Shown piece by piece: positions 1-5,813 of a DNA stretch of 6,397 bases. The stretch is from contig QMNP01000099.1 of assembly GCA_003647825.1 (NCBI GenBank), positions 1 to 6,397 on the forward strand. The letters run 5' to 3'. Numbering within the stretch: the first letter of the stretch is position 1; the number at the start of each line of letters is the position of its first letter. Both the position numbers and the translations under genes were made by a program. Under the pieces are notes generated by a model that was not told where the DNA came from, did no database searches, and saw nothing but the letters and a program-made list of their open reading frames with translations. Origin of the DNA: Candidatus Cloacimonadota bacterium. GTDB lineage: Bacteria > Cloacimonadota > Cloacimonadia > Cloacimonadales > TCS61.

Positions 1-30
1 CTATATTGCTAAATGATTACTATTTATAGA

Positions 31-71
31 GATTGCTTCGTAAGCAACAGCGAGAAGCAAACTCGCAAAGA
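31..71. repeat. REP-like double hairpin
   Basis: TTGCTT (33-38) pairs with AAGCAA (42-47) around CGT, and GCGAG (50-54) pairs with CTCGC (62-66) around a 7-nt loop. The outer pattern GAGATTGCTTCGT...CTCGCAAAGACA resembles the widely dispersed bacterial repeat GAGATTGCTTCG...CTCGCAATGACA. The rest of 1-182 shows no gene. Confidence 0.55.
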
Positions 72-131
72 CACACTTTTTTTCTTTTCTCACAAAAACA
101 CTCTATTATGCAGAACTCATAAACAATATTA

Positions 132-188
132 ACCATTGCGAAAGTTTAGAGAATCTGGAAGTTCGAAAACCGTTTGCAAGGTTTATAT
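132..188. repeat. Degenerate 19-nt repeat array after the DUF6320-like gene
   Basis: ACCATTGCGAAAGT (132-145) and ACCGTTTGCAAGGT (169-182) are variants of the ACCATTCGCAAGGT core seen near the SRAP gene. They are 37 nt apart, close to two periods of 19. A weaker unit may lie between them (GAATCTGGAAGTTCGAA, 151-167). The last unit runs into the stop codon of the membrane protein gene, so it is in the 3' region of that operon. Confidence 0.5.
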
Positions 189-878
189 ATGAAAATATTT
201 TTTAAATTCTGAACCTTTTTTATTAATCCGAAGTTGATAATAGATAAAGAATCCACTTACTGGCAGGATGCAGGCAAAAGCAACCAGTGACCAGCTAACC
301 ATCAAATTCTTTTGGTGAAATATATTTAAGATCACTTCCAAACAAAGCAGGAAAATACCTGCGGCTAACGTGCCAACCGAAAGCGATAAGAAAGTGGATA
401 GTTTAAAGGAGCGTATCCAGAGTATTACCAGTAGAAACAGAATACAAACTACAAGAATGATAGGCAAAGCCAAACTGAAAAACCAGTAATATTCAGGAAT
501 AAATCGATCCAGAAACCAGAGGAAAATAAGAAAATTAACCGTCTCCAAAATTACCAGAAGATAAGGTTTTGTGAGAAGGTGATGAATAAGAAAAACAAAC
601 AACCAGCAGAATATAATTGAGATCAGTGGAATGCGAGACCAGGTAAGATTTGCTCCATAAGCAAAATCAACAGCAGTTATTACAATTGCTCCTGCTGCTG
701 AAAAAAATGAAAATAACTCCAGCAATAGTGGGCTCTGATTCTTTTGTACTTTAGTTTCAGGTATAATTGGATCAACCTTATCCGACTTCTGTGCCTTGTC
801 TCCCAGTGGTGTAAGGCAAAGCGGACATCTTGCAATGTTACTCTCTAATTCAACACCACAATTCTTACAAATTGGCAT
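183..878 (-). CDS. Zinc-ribbon multi-span membrane protein (DUF6320-like)
   Basis: The 231-aa protein has an N-terminal zinc ribbon with two CxxC knuckles (Cys4/Cys7 and Cys18/Cys21), then a charged linker to about residue 48. About six hydrophobic segments follow (roughly 52-73, 82-104, 106-123, 131-153, 160-185, 192-215), ending in a basic tail (RINKKGSEFKK). This resembles the DUF6320 family, whose genes I know mainly as neighbours of condensation-type alcohol acetyltransferases; the function is unknown. The start is well supported: AAAGGAG lies 9 nt upstream, inside the last codons of the acyltransferase gene, and only 3 nt separate the two genes. The pair is therefore one translationally linked unit. 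The TAA stop falls at the edge of a 19-nt repeat array. A role presenting or anchoring the acyltransferase's lipid or cell-envelope substrate is possible but unproven. Confidence 0.8.
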   Translation of the reverse strand: MPICKNCGVELESNIARCPLCLTPLGDKAQKSDKVDPIIPETKVQKNQSPLLLELFSFFSAAGAIVITAVDFAYGANLTWSRIPLISIIFCWLFVFLIHHLLTKPYLLVILETVNFLIFLWFLDRFIPEYYWFFSLALPIILVVCILFLLVILWIRSFKLSTFLSLSVGTLAAGIFLLCLEVILNIFHQKNLMVSWSLVAFACILPVSGFFIYYQLRINKKGSEFKKYFHI

Positions 879-881
879 AAA

Positions 882-2156
882 TTAAATCTCCTTTACAGAA
901 ACGGAAATCCCATCCTCTACAAGTTTTGTAAAGAAAAGTCTTTCTAATTCTGTGCTTTCCACTACACTACTGAAATTTATAGTAAGCTCATTCTGAAAAG
1001 ACAATACAACACAGCTCTTCTTCATACCGTGATTTGGAACAAGAATACAATCAAATGATTTGATAAATGGTTTTGCTGCATCTGGAATACTAATTGAACC
1101 TAAATTTGAAAGTACACCAGAATAACAGTTTTCACCTAATCTCCGGTAAAGATTTGAGAGATAAATGTCTTTCACAAATAAAGGGATTATCCGTACGATA
1201 AGGTTGAGTTCTCCACCTACATTACGGGAAGTCTGCCTGCCGAGTTCTTTACTATCAATTTGAATCTGCATACTATGATGAACTTTTTTTAATATTTCTT
1301 CAAAAGTAAAATCTCCCAGTTTCAGATCAATCTCAGGTGAAACATAAAGGGAAAAGTTCCTCATTGTTCCAGAAGGATGGAACTTTCGCATATTCACCGG
1401 TACTTCCAAGCGGATAATTGTATTCTTTGGATTTTTTTCTCTGTTTTCCTGCTTGTAGATCTGCATCAAACTAAACATATAAACTGCGCTTAAATATTCT
1501 GTTGTAGATACCTGGTTTTGACGTGATATTTTTAAGATATCATCTAATTGGATTTTCCCAGATATCAATTTGAAATCTTTATGAGTAAACGGCTTATCTG
1601 AAATATGGTAGGCTTTTGGCAGAGCGTCTGGTTTTGGTAAGTTCCCCGGAAAAAACTTACGGTGCCCATCTTCAAATTCATCTGCTGATGGTTCATCATC
1701 GGGATATGGTATTGTTTCAATTTTATTAATATGGGCACCATCCAACCGTAAATATTCATAAATTAGACCTATCAGGAATCTCATACCGCCATTACCGTCT
1801 GTGATAATATGAGAAAAATCCAGAGCAATTGTGCTTTCTCTTGCACTTATTCTGATGAGATGTGAAAATTTGTGATTCATATGGAAAGTTGGAGTCGGGA
1901 TTAATTCCATTAACTCAATAGGTGGAATATCCTGATGTCTTTGTAAATAATACCAGAAAAATCCTCGTCGCAAATATACCTGAAAATACGGGCATCGTTT
2001 CAGCATTCTTTCCCAAGCCTGCTGCAGGATTTTCAATTTAACAGGGGAATTGAGAGTAACAGCCAGTCTAAATTGAGCTGGAGACTTCCTGCTGGATGTA
2101 GCAGGATAGATCTTTGCAGCATTATCTAATTTAAGCCAATCTTTATTTTGTTCCAT
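882..2156 (-). CDS. Condensation-fold acyltransferase (alcohol acetyltransferase-like)
   Basis: The 424-aa protein has the layout of the chloramphenicol acetyltransferase / condensation-domain superfamily (COG4908, alcohol acetyltransferase, WS/DGAT and PapA relatives). These transfer an acyl group to a hydroxyl or amine. The N-terminal WLKLDNAAKIYPA (7-19) is typical of this subfamily. The catalytic motif is FSHIITDGNGG (114-124), that is HxxxDG with His116 as the presumed base, Asp120 and Gly121; the first His of the usual HHxxxDG is Ser here. VPVNMRKFHPSGTMRNF (252-268) and SGVLSNLGSISIP (346-358) correspond to the second-half channel motifs. No signal peptide is seen, so it is cytoplasmic, probably associated with the membrane partner. 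AGAGAGAA upstream of the ATG is a moderate ribosome binding site. The acyl donor and acceptor cannot be told from sequence. Confidence 0.85.
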   Translation of the reverse strand: MEQNKDWLKLDNAAKIYPATSSRKSPAQFRLAVTLNSPVKLKILQQAWERMLKRCPYFQVYLRRGFFWYYLQRHQDIPPIELMELIPTPTFHMNHKFSHLIRISARESTIALDFSHIITDGNGGMRFLIGLIYEYLRLDGAHINKIETIPYPDDEPSADEFEDGHRKFFPGNLPKPDALPKAYHISDKPFTHKDFKLISGKIQLDDILKISRQNQVSTTEYLSAVYMFSLMQIYKQENREKNPKNTIIRLEVPVNMRKFHPSGTMRNFSLYVSPEIDLKLGDFTFEEILKKVHHSMQIQIDSKELGRQTSRNVGGELNLIVRIIPLFVKDIYLSNLYRRLGENCYSGVLSNLGSISIPDAAKPFIKSFDCILVPNHGMKKSCVVLSFQNELTINFSSVVESTELERLFFTKLVEDGISVSVKEI

Positions 2157-2180
2157 GTTCTCTCTTAATAATTTCTATAA

Positions 2181-2213
2181 AATATATTTAGATTTAATCG
2201 GATTTAGTGTCAA
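2181..2213 (-). promoter_or_regulatory. Candidate promoter for the acyltransferase/DUF6320-like operon
   Basis: A perfect TTGACA occurs on the minus strand at 2213-2208. At 17-nt spacing lies TAAATA (2190-2185), a weak -10. A better TATATT (2186-2181) overlaps it at 21-nt spacing, which is too long for a standard sigma-70 promoter. The location, 25-60 nt upstream of the start codon in the 133-nt gap after the SRAP gene, is sensible. I see no clear terminator for the SRAP gene in this gap. Confidence 0.4.
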
Positions 2214-2289
2214 AAGAAAAAATGTGAAAGAGTAGTTGAAAGTGTATTAGCTTAGAGTAATGAGTAGAGTAGAGAGCAAAGTGAGAAAA

Positions 2290-2946
2290 TTATTCAACTT
2301 TTTGTAAGAGTTCTTTGTAGTTATTCTTATAAGAATTTACTGCTTTTGAAACTGGATGAATTTCGATTAGATCGTTATCAAAGGGTTTGAGAAGTGAAAG
2401 CAGCTCCTTTTGTTCATTTTGTTTTAGCCATTTATCTTCATCCTCTCTGGATAAGATCACCGGCATTCGTTCATGGATTTTCTGCATTGTTTCATTTGGT
2501 TCTGTTGTAATGATGGAACAGGTTCTTAAAGAGGATCCGTCAGGATGGTGCCATTCTTCCCAGATGCCGGCAAACGTGAAAAGTTCATGATCTGGGAGAT
2601 GGATATAAAAGGGTTGTTTATCACTTTTTCGCCATTCATAGAATCCATTTGCAGGAATCAAGCAGCGACGATATTTGAAAGCAGCTTTAAAACTGGGCTT
2701 TTCAGCAATTGTTTCAGCTCTTGTATTGATCATGCGATAACCGATCTTAGGATCTTTAGCCCAGAAAGGAACTAATCCCCATTTTACAGGTTCCAATATT
2801 TTCTTTCCATATTCTTGCATTATAATTGGAATTATCTGTCCCGGAGCTACATTGAAATTATTATCTAACTTTCCGATCTTGTTCAAGACATCAGCATATT
2901 CTTTAATTGCACTGAAACTGCTGTATAAAGCAAATCTTCCGCACAT
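2290..2946 (-). CDS. yedK: SRAP-domain abasic-site processing protein (YedK/HMCES family)
   Basis: The 218-aa protein is a full-length SRAP protein. The family recognises abasic sites in single-stranded DNA and forms a thiazolidine DNA-protein crosslink through the N-terminal cysteine, protecting the site. The start is placed at the ATG giving MCGRF. The catalytic Cys2 must be N-terminal after Met removal, and GGGAG lies 5 nt upstream. An in-frame TTG 12 nt earlier overlaps this ribosome binding site and would bury the cysteine. The active-site set is complete: Cys2, Asn74 (in INTRAET), Glu104 (in GFYEW) and His158 (in HERMP), matching YedK Asn75, Glu105 and His160. WGLVPFWAKD (56-65) is the usual conserved strand-loop. 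It lies 268 nt downstream of dinB in the same orientation, so it may share SOS control, although the repeat-rich gap leaves room for its own promoter. Confidence 0.95.
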   Translation of the reverse strand: MCGRFALYSSFSAIKEYADVLNKIGKLDNNFNVAPGQIIPIIMQEYGKKILEPVKWGLVPFWAKDPKIGYRMINTRAETIAEKPSFKAAFKYRRCLIPANGFYEWRKSDKQPFYIHLPDHELFTFAGIWEEWHHPDGSSLRTCSIITTEPNETMQKIHERMPVILSREDEDKWLKQNEQKELLSLLKPFDNDLIEIHPVSKAVNSYKNNYKELLQKVE

Positions 2947-2950
2947 AATT

Positions 2951-2956
2951 TCTCCC
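2951..2956 (-). promoter_or_regulatory. Ribosome binding site deciding the SRAP start
   Basis: GGGAGA sits just before AATT and the ATG at 2946. It fixes the start at MCGRF and argues against the upstream in-frame TTG at 2958, which precedes it. Confidence 0.75.
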
Positions 2957-2958
2957 AA

Positions 2959-3017
2959 TGTTATGACCTTCGCAATGGTTATAAACCTTGCGAATGGTTA
3001 TGAAGTGTTTTCACCAT
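2959..3017. repeat. First copy of 59-nt repeat, in the SRAP gene 5' region
   Basis: It contains two tandem 19-nt units, ACCTTCGCAATGGTTATAA (2966-2984) and ACCTTGCGAATGGTTATGA (2985-3003). TTCGCAA (2969-2975) pairs with TTGCGAA (2988-2994), and after a one-base bulge GGTT pairs with AACC, giving an 11-bp hairpin with loop ATA. It ends 12 nt upstream of the SRAP start codon and so would be part of its leader transcript. Confidence 0.8.
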
Positions 3018-3120
3018 ACTAAACTTCCACAAAGTCAAGTTCGATAAATTACTAATTTGCTAATAACAAGTAACTTACTTCTTTCTACGGCTTCTAATGT
3101 TCCCTTTCTTCAAATAGAAG
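3018..3120. other. Spacer between the two 59-nt repeats, no gene seen
   Basis: This 103-nt AT-rich stretch lies between dinB and the SRAP gene. I see no credible reading frame. It is the likely place for a promoter of the SRAP gene on the minus strand (a TTGACT is present at 3033-3038), but no well-spaced -10 box is convincing. Confidence 0.4.
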
Positions 3121-3207
3121 TGTTATAGCCTTCGCAATTGTTGTAAACCTTGCGAATGGTTATGAAGTGTTTTCACCATTCAGAAGGTCGTTGACCATTC
3201 GGAAGGT
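3121..3207. repeat. Second copy of 59-nt repeat plus two inverted 19-nt-period units
   Basis: Positions 3121-3179 match 2959-3017 at 55 of 59 bases. Two units with a 19-nt period occur inside (3128-3146 and 3147-3165). Immediately after come two units in the opposite sense, ACCATTCAGAAGGT (3175-3188) and ACCATTCGGAAGGT (3194-3207), again with a 19-nt offset. The units can pair with the ACCTTGCGAATGGT core at 3147-3160. The array starts 7 nt beyond the dinB stop. Confidence 0.8.
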
Positions 3208-3214
3208 GAAGTTC

Positions 3215-4336
3215 TCACTCTCCCACAGCTAGTTCCGTCTCTTCAAAGAAAGGCAGTACCTGCTGCTTGTTATTTTCATCATTTTCCCACACCAAATTAC
3301 TTAAACTGAATCCCAAAAGCCGAATGCTGCATTTTGGTCCCAGTGTTTCCAGCATAAGTTTACGTCCTATATGAAGCATGATCTTTTCATCATCGAACGG
3401 CAAATCCAGCGTTTTGCTTCTACTTACCATATCAAAATTTGCGTACTTGATCTTAACAGTCAAAGTTTTTGCCTTAAATTTTTTCTCGCGCATTTTTCCA
3501 CTGAGTTTTTGTGAGATTGTTTTCAATACCTCCAGCATCTCTTCCACATCATCTATATCTTTGGAAAAAGTTCTTTCACAACCCAAGGATTTTCGGATGC
3601 GGCTGGTTGTAACCTGTCTATTATCAATTCCCCGAACGATGTGATAATAGAAATTTGCTACTTTTCCAAAGTGTTTACTCAATTCTTTTAAACTGCGATC
3701 TTTCAGATCTTTTCCGTTGCGGATTCCCAGATAATTCATTTTTTTTTCAGTAACTTTACCAATTCCATGAAATTTCCCAATAGGAAGTTCTTCCAGAATC
3801 TTGAGAGCTTTTTTGGGAGTGATCACGGTTAATCCATCCGGTTTATTCATCTCGGAAGCAGTTTTTGCCAGAAATTTATTGTAGGAAACTCCTGCTGAAG
3901 CGGTCAATTGTGTGCGCTCAAAGATCTTTTTCCTGATCTCTTTAGCTACTTCGGTAGCGCTCGCCAAATTCATTTTGTTATTTGTTACATCAAGGTATGC
4001 TTCATCGATGGAAACAGGTTCAACCAGATCGGAATATTCATAAAAGATTTTCCGCACAATTTCTGATGCTTCACGGATACGATCAAAATCGGGACGGACA
4101 AAGATGCCGTGAGGACATAGTTTATGAGCCTGGAAACTGGGCATGGCAGAATGAATTCCATATTTCCGTGCTTCATAATTACAGGTGGAAACAACTCCCC
4201 GACTGTTAGCTGGTCCACCACAGATCACCGGTTTGCTTTTCACTTCGGGATGATCGCGAATGTAAACCGCTGCAAAAAAGGCATCCATATCCACGTGGAT
4301 GATTTTTCTGCCGGAATCAATATCTTTAACAGTCAT
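3215..4336 (-). CDS. dinB: DNA polymerase IV (DinB), Y-family translesion polymerase
   Basis: The 373-aa protein is a Pol IV-type polymerase that bypasses minor-groove and other lesions and extends misaligned primers. KIIHVDMDAFFAAV (11-24) carries the metal ligand Asp16 and steric gate Phe21, equivalent to Asp8 and Phe13 of E. coli. EPVSIDEAYLDV (106-117) carries Asp111 and Glu112. ASAGVSYNKFLAKTASEMNKP (146-166) is the conserved palm segment, followed by the HhH GIGKVTEKK (191-199). The little finger spans about 240-345. The tail QQVLPFF (358-364) is a plausible sliding-clamp binding peptide. It is slightly longer than E. coli Pol IV (351 aa), partly from 8 extra N-terminal residues. No good Shine-Dalgarno is seen; the ATG overlaps the stop of the preceding small ORF (ATGA), indicating coupled translation. 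Co-transcription with umuDC gives two Y-family polymerases in one operon. Confidence 0.96.
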   Translation of the reverse strand: MTVKDIDSGRKIIHVDMDAFFAAVYIRDHPEVKSKPVICGGPANSRGVVSTCNYEARKYGIHSAMPSFQAHKLCPHGIFVRPDFDRIREASEIVRKIFYEYSDLVEPVSIDEAYLDVTNNKMNLASATEVAKEIRKKIFERTQLTASAGVSYNKFLAKTASEMNKPDGLTVITPKKALKILEELPIGKFHGIGKVTEKKMNYLGIRNGKDLKDRSLKELSKHFGKVANFYYHIVRGIDNRQVTTSRIRKSLGCERTFSKDIDDVEEMLEVLKTISQKLSGKMREKKFKAKTLTVKIKYANFDMVSRSKTLDLPFDDEKIMLHIGRKLMLETLGPKCSIRLLGFSLSNLVWENDENNKQQVLPFFEETELAVGE

Positions 4337-4488
4337 TTTATATTGCTCAGAATCTCGTTACGAAGTTTGTCTTCGTAACGCATATTGTAACTATGGTGCT
4401 CCCAAGAAGAACTTGGGAACAAGATTTTTTGAATAAATTTCAAATCATCGGCATCGGAAAGGGAAGTATGGATTATTATCTTTTTCAT
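4333..4488 (-). CDS. Small ORF (51 aa) linking umuC and dinB
   Basis: A 51-codon frame starts 1 nt after the umuC TGA and ends with a TGA sharing ATGA with the dinB start, filling the gap exactly. The product is not recognised. Residues 1-22 (starting MKKIIIHTSLSDADDLK) are coded by ordinary sequence. Residues 23-32 (ILFPSSSWEH region) are coded by a 7-bp palindrome, and residues 37-46 (RYEDKLRNEI region) by a 10-bp palindrome. It may be a small gene whose 3' part has been invaded by in-frame palindromic elements, comparable in principle to the Rickettsia palindromic elements. The exact fit between two genes and the lack of any other convincing dinB ribosome binding site suggest that its translation carries ribosomes into dinB. 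Whether the peptide itself has a role is unknown. The protein is highly charged and no membrane span is visible. Confidence 0.5.
   Translation of the reverse strand: MKKIIIHTSLSDADDLKFIQKILFPSSSWEHHSYNMRYEDKLRNEILSNIK
4356..4380. repeat. 10-bp palindrome upstream of dinB
   Basis: CGTTACGAAG (4356-4365) and CTTCGTAACG (4371-4380) are perfect inverted repeats around a 5-nt loop. The element lies 20 nt before the dinB start and inside the 51-codon ORF. It belongs to the same family as the palindrome at 5785-5810: both share the TTACGAA/TTCGTAA core, and both are followed on the minus strand by GAG. No T tract follows on either strand, so it is not a terminator. Confidence 0.75.
4400..4418. repeat. 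7-bp palindrome (TCCCAAG / CTTGGGA)
   Basis: TCCCAAG (4400-4406) and CTTGGGA (4412-4418) pair perfectly around a 5-nt loop, AAGAA. On the minus strand it reads through as FPSSSWE of the small ORF. GTTCCCAAG...CTTGGGA palindromes of this kind are, to my knowledge, dispersed repeats in many bacterial genomes, so this is probably one copy of such a family. Confidence 0.6.
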
Positions 4489-4489
4489 C

Positions 4490-5770
4490 TCAGATCGCTT
4501 TCACAACTGGGATATGTTGCCAGCTTGTCGTATAACTGGGAGTAAGAGCCTGCCGTTTCATCTGCCACGGTTTCTTGATACCGGAAGCAGCGTAGGTGAG
4601 ACGGTGATTTCCCATCTTCTCATTGATCTCATCCATACAATCCATAATTACTTTTCGCTTATCATCCAGATAGCAGGGTTGGAAGAAATCCAGCGGAGCC
4701 TTACTTTGATGTATAATGTCAGAGATCATTACGCCGGATTTTTTGTAATTGTAGCCGGGGCGATAAATTTTTTTCATGATAGTTGCGGCAGCGTGTAGAA
4801 AATCGGGAGAATAGGCAGAGGGAAGAGGCAAGCGTGCTGAAGCATAATTAGCATATTGCGGCTCATTTTTAAAACGGTTTGTGGAGATAAAAATTGTGAT
4901 CTGGGAAGCGACCTGGTTTTCTTCCCGCAGTTTTTCCACAGCACGCAGGCAATATTCGGCGGTGGCTTCCTGCAAATCCAGCAATTCTGTAACAGATGTG
5001 CCGAATGATTTGGAAGAGACGATCTCTTTTTTGGGTGGAATATCCTCTTCCAAATTGATGCACGAAATGCCGCGCAGCTCTTTTACCATACGCAATCCCA
5101 CAATAGTCATTTTATTTTGCACCCATTTATTGGGAGCCTGGGTTAATTGAAAGGCATTTTCAATGCCGTTGCGGCGCAGCATTTTGGCATATTGCCTGCC
5201 CACGCCCCAGATATGTTCCACTTCCATCCAACGCAAGATCTTATCCTTATCGGGATGATCGATGATGTCAAAGACGCCTTCAATGAACGGGTGTTTCTTG
5301 GCAAAACGATTGGCAACTTTGGCCAGGGTTTTGGTGGGTCCGATTCCTACAGAAACCGGCAGTCCCGTATGTCGGTAAACTGTTCTTTTGATCTGTCTGC
5401 CATATTTGGTCAAATTCAGATGTTTAAATCCCTTCAAAGATAAGAAGGCTTCATCGATTGAATAGATCTCGATATCTGGAGTGAAATCATGCAACGTCTG
5501 CATTACGCGGTTGGACATATCGCCATAAAGTGTGTAGTTGGAAGAAAACAGGTAAATGCCGTTTTTGCGGATAAATTGTTTATCAATTTTGAAAGCAGCA
5601 TCACCACGTTTTATTCCCAGTTTCTTCAGCTCCGGAGAAAGTGCCACAATGATACCATCGTTATTGGAAAGAATTCCCACCGGCTTATCTGCCAGATGGG
5701 GATTGAACACCTTCTCGCAGGAAGCGTAAAAACTGTTGCAGTCGACTAAAGCAAAAACATCACGTGCCAT
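4490..5770 (-). CDS. umuC: UmuC-like Y-family DNA polymerase (Pol V catalytic subunit)
   Basis: The 426-aa protein is an error-prone translesion polymerase of the UmuC branch, expected to work with UmuD' and RecA at stalled forks. The palm begins with ALVDCNSFYASCE: the metal ligand is Asp10 and the steric gate is Tyr15. SIDEAF at 104-109 supplies Asp106 and Glu107. The finger and thumb follow, with GIGPTKTLAKVANRFAK at 142-158 and the helix-hairpin-helix HIWGVGRQ at 187-193. The little-finger domain follows from about 250. The C-terminal tail after 370 (GNHRLTYAASG, PWQMKRQALTPSYTTSW) is the tail usual for UmuC (DUF4113-like). Length matches the family (E. coli 422 aa). The site aligned with the QLNLF clamp-binding peptide reads PLDFF (359-363), so the usual Gln is Pro. 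The start is ATG with AAGGAG 12 nt upstream, partly masked by a hairpin. The stop is 1 nt before the next small ORF. Confidence 0.95.
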   Translation of the reverse strand: MARDVFALVDCNSFYASCEKVFNPHLADKPVGILSNNDGIIVALSPELKKLGIKRGDAAFKIDKQFIRKNGIYLFSSNYTLYGDMSNRVMQTLHDFTPDIEIYSIDEAFLSLKGFKHLNLTKYGRQIKRTVYRHTGLPVSVGIGPTKTLAKVANRFAKKHPFIEGVFDIIDHPDKDKILRWMEVEHIWGVGRQYAKMLRRNGIENAFQLTQAPNKWVQNKMTIVGLRMVKELRGISCINLEEDIPPKKEIVSSKSFGTSVTELLDLQEATAEYCLRAVEKLREENQVASQITIFISTNRFKNEPQYANYASARLPLPSAYSPDFLHAAATIMKKIYRPGYNYKKSGVMISDIIHQSKAPLDFFQPCYLDDKRKVIMDCMDEINEKMGNHRLTYAASGIKKPWQMKRQALTPSYTTSWQHIPVVKAI

Positions 5771-5782
5771 AATTATTTATCT

Positions 5783-5813
5783 CTCCTTACGAACTTTCCA
5801 GTTCGTAAGGGAG
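5783..5813 (-). promoter_or_regulatory. Palindrome covering the umuC ribosome binding site
   Basis: On the minus strand the arms CCTTACGAAC (5810-5801) and GTTCGTAAGG (5794-5785) are perfectly complementary around a 6-nt loop, TGGAAA. Two more pairs (TC with GA) can form past a bulged C. The umuC Shine-Dalgarno AAGGAG (5788-5783) lies wholly in the 3' arm, 12 nt before the umuC ATG. No T tract follows, so it is not an intrinsic terminator. I infer that the hairpin could limit umuC translation unless ribosomes reading the upstream small ORF, whose stop lies in the 3' arm, melt it. Confidence 0.6.

Noticed and set aside
1565..1759. 64-codon minus-strand frame inside the acyltransferase gene
   Set aside because: It is an alternative frame of a gene with clear family motifs; nothing in it suggests a second product.
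2387..2775. Overlapping plus-strand frames opposite the SRAP gene
   Set aside because: They mirror the SRAP coding sequence, whose active-site residues are all intact, and the translations are low-complexity and Ser/Phe-rich.
2959..3179. CRISPR array
   Set aside because: Only two copies of a 59-nt element are present, internally built of 19-nt units, with a 103-nt spacer. The spacing is not regular and no cas gene is in the window.
2959..3179. Insertion sequence or attachment-site pair
   Set aside because: The 103 nt between the direct repeats encode nothing, and there is no transposase, integrase or target duplication. A past deletion or slippage cannot be ruled out.
4124..4378. 84-codon plus-strand frame opposite the start of dinB
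   Set aside because: It lies antisense to the strongly conserved Pol IV N-terminus and has no credible start context.
4356..4418. Intrinsic terminator between umuC and dinB
   Set aside because: Neither palindrome is followed by a T tract on the minus strand, and both lie inside an open frame that runs into dinB.
5147..5443. 98-codon plus-strand frame opposite umuC
   Set aside because: It is antisense to the conserved UmuC palm and finger region. No ribosome binding site or recognisable protein features are seen, so it is a shadow of the real coding frame. The same applies to plus-strand frames at 4514-4798, 4881-5150 and 5489-5749.
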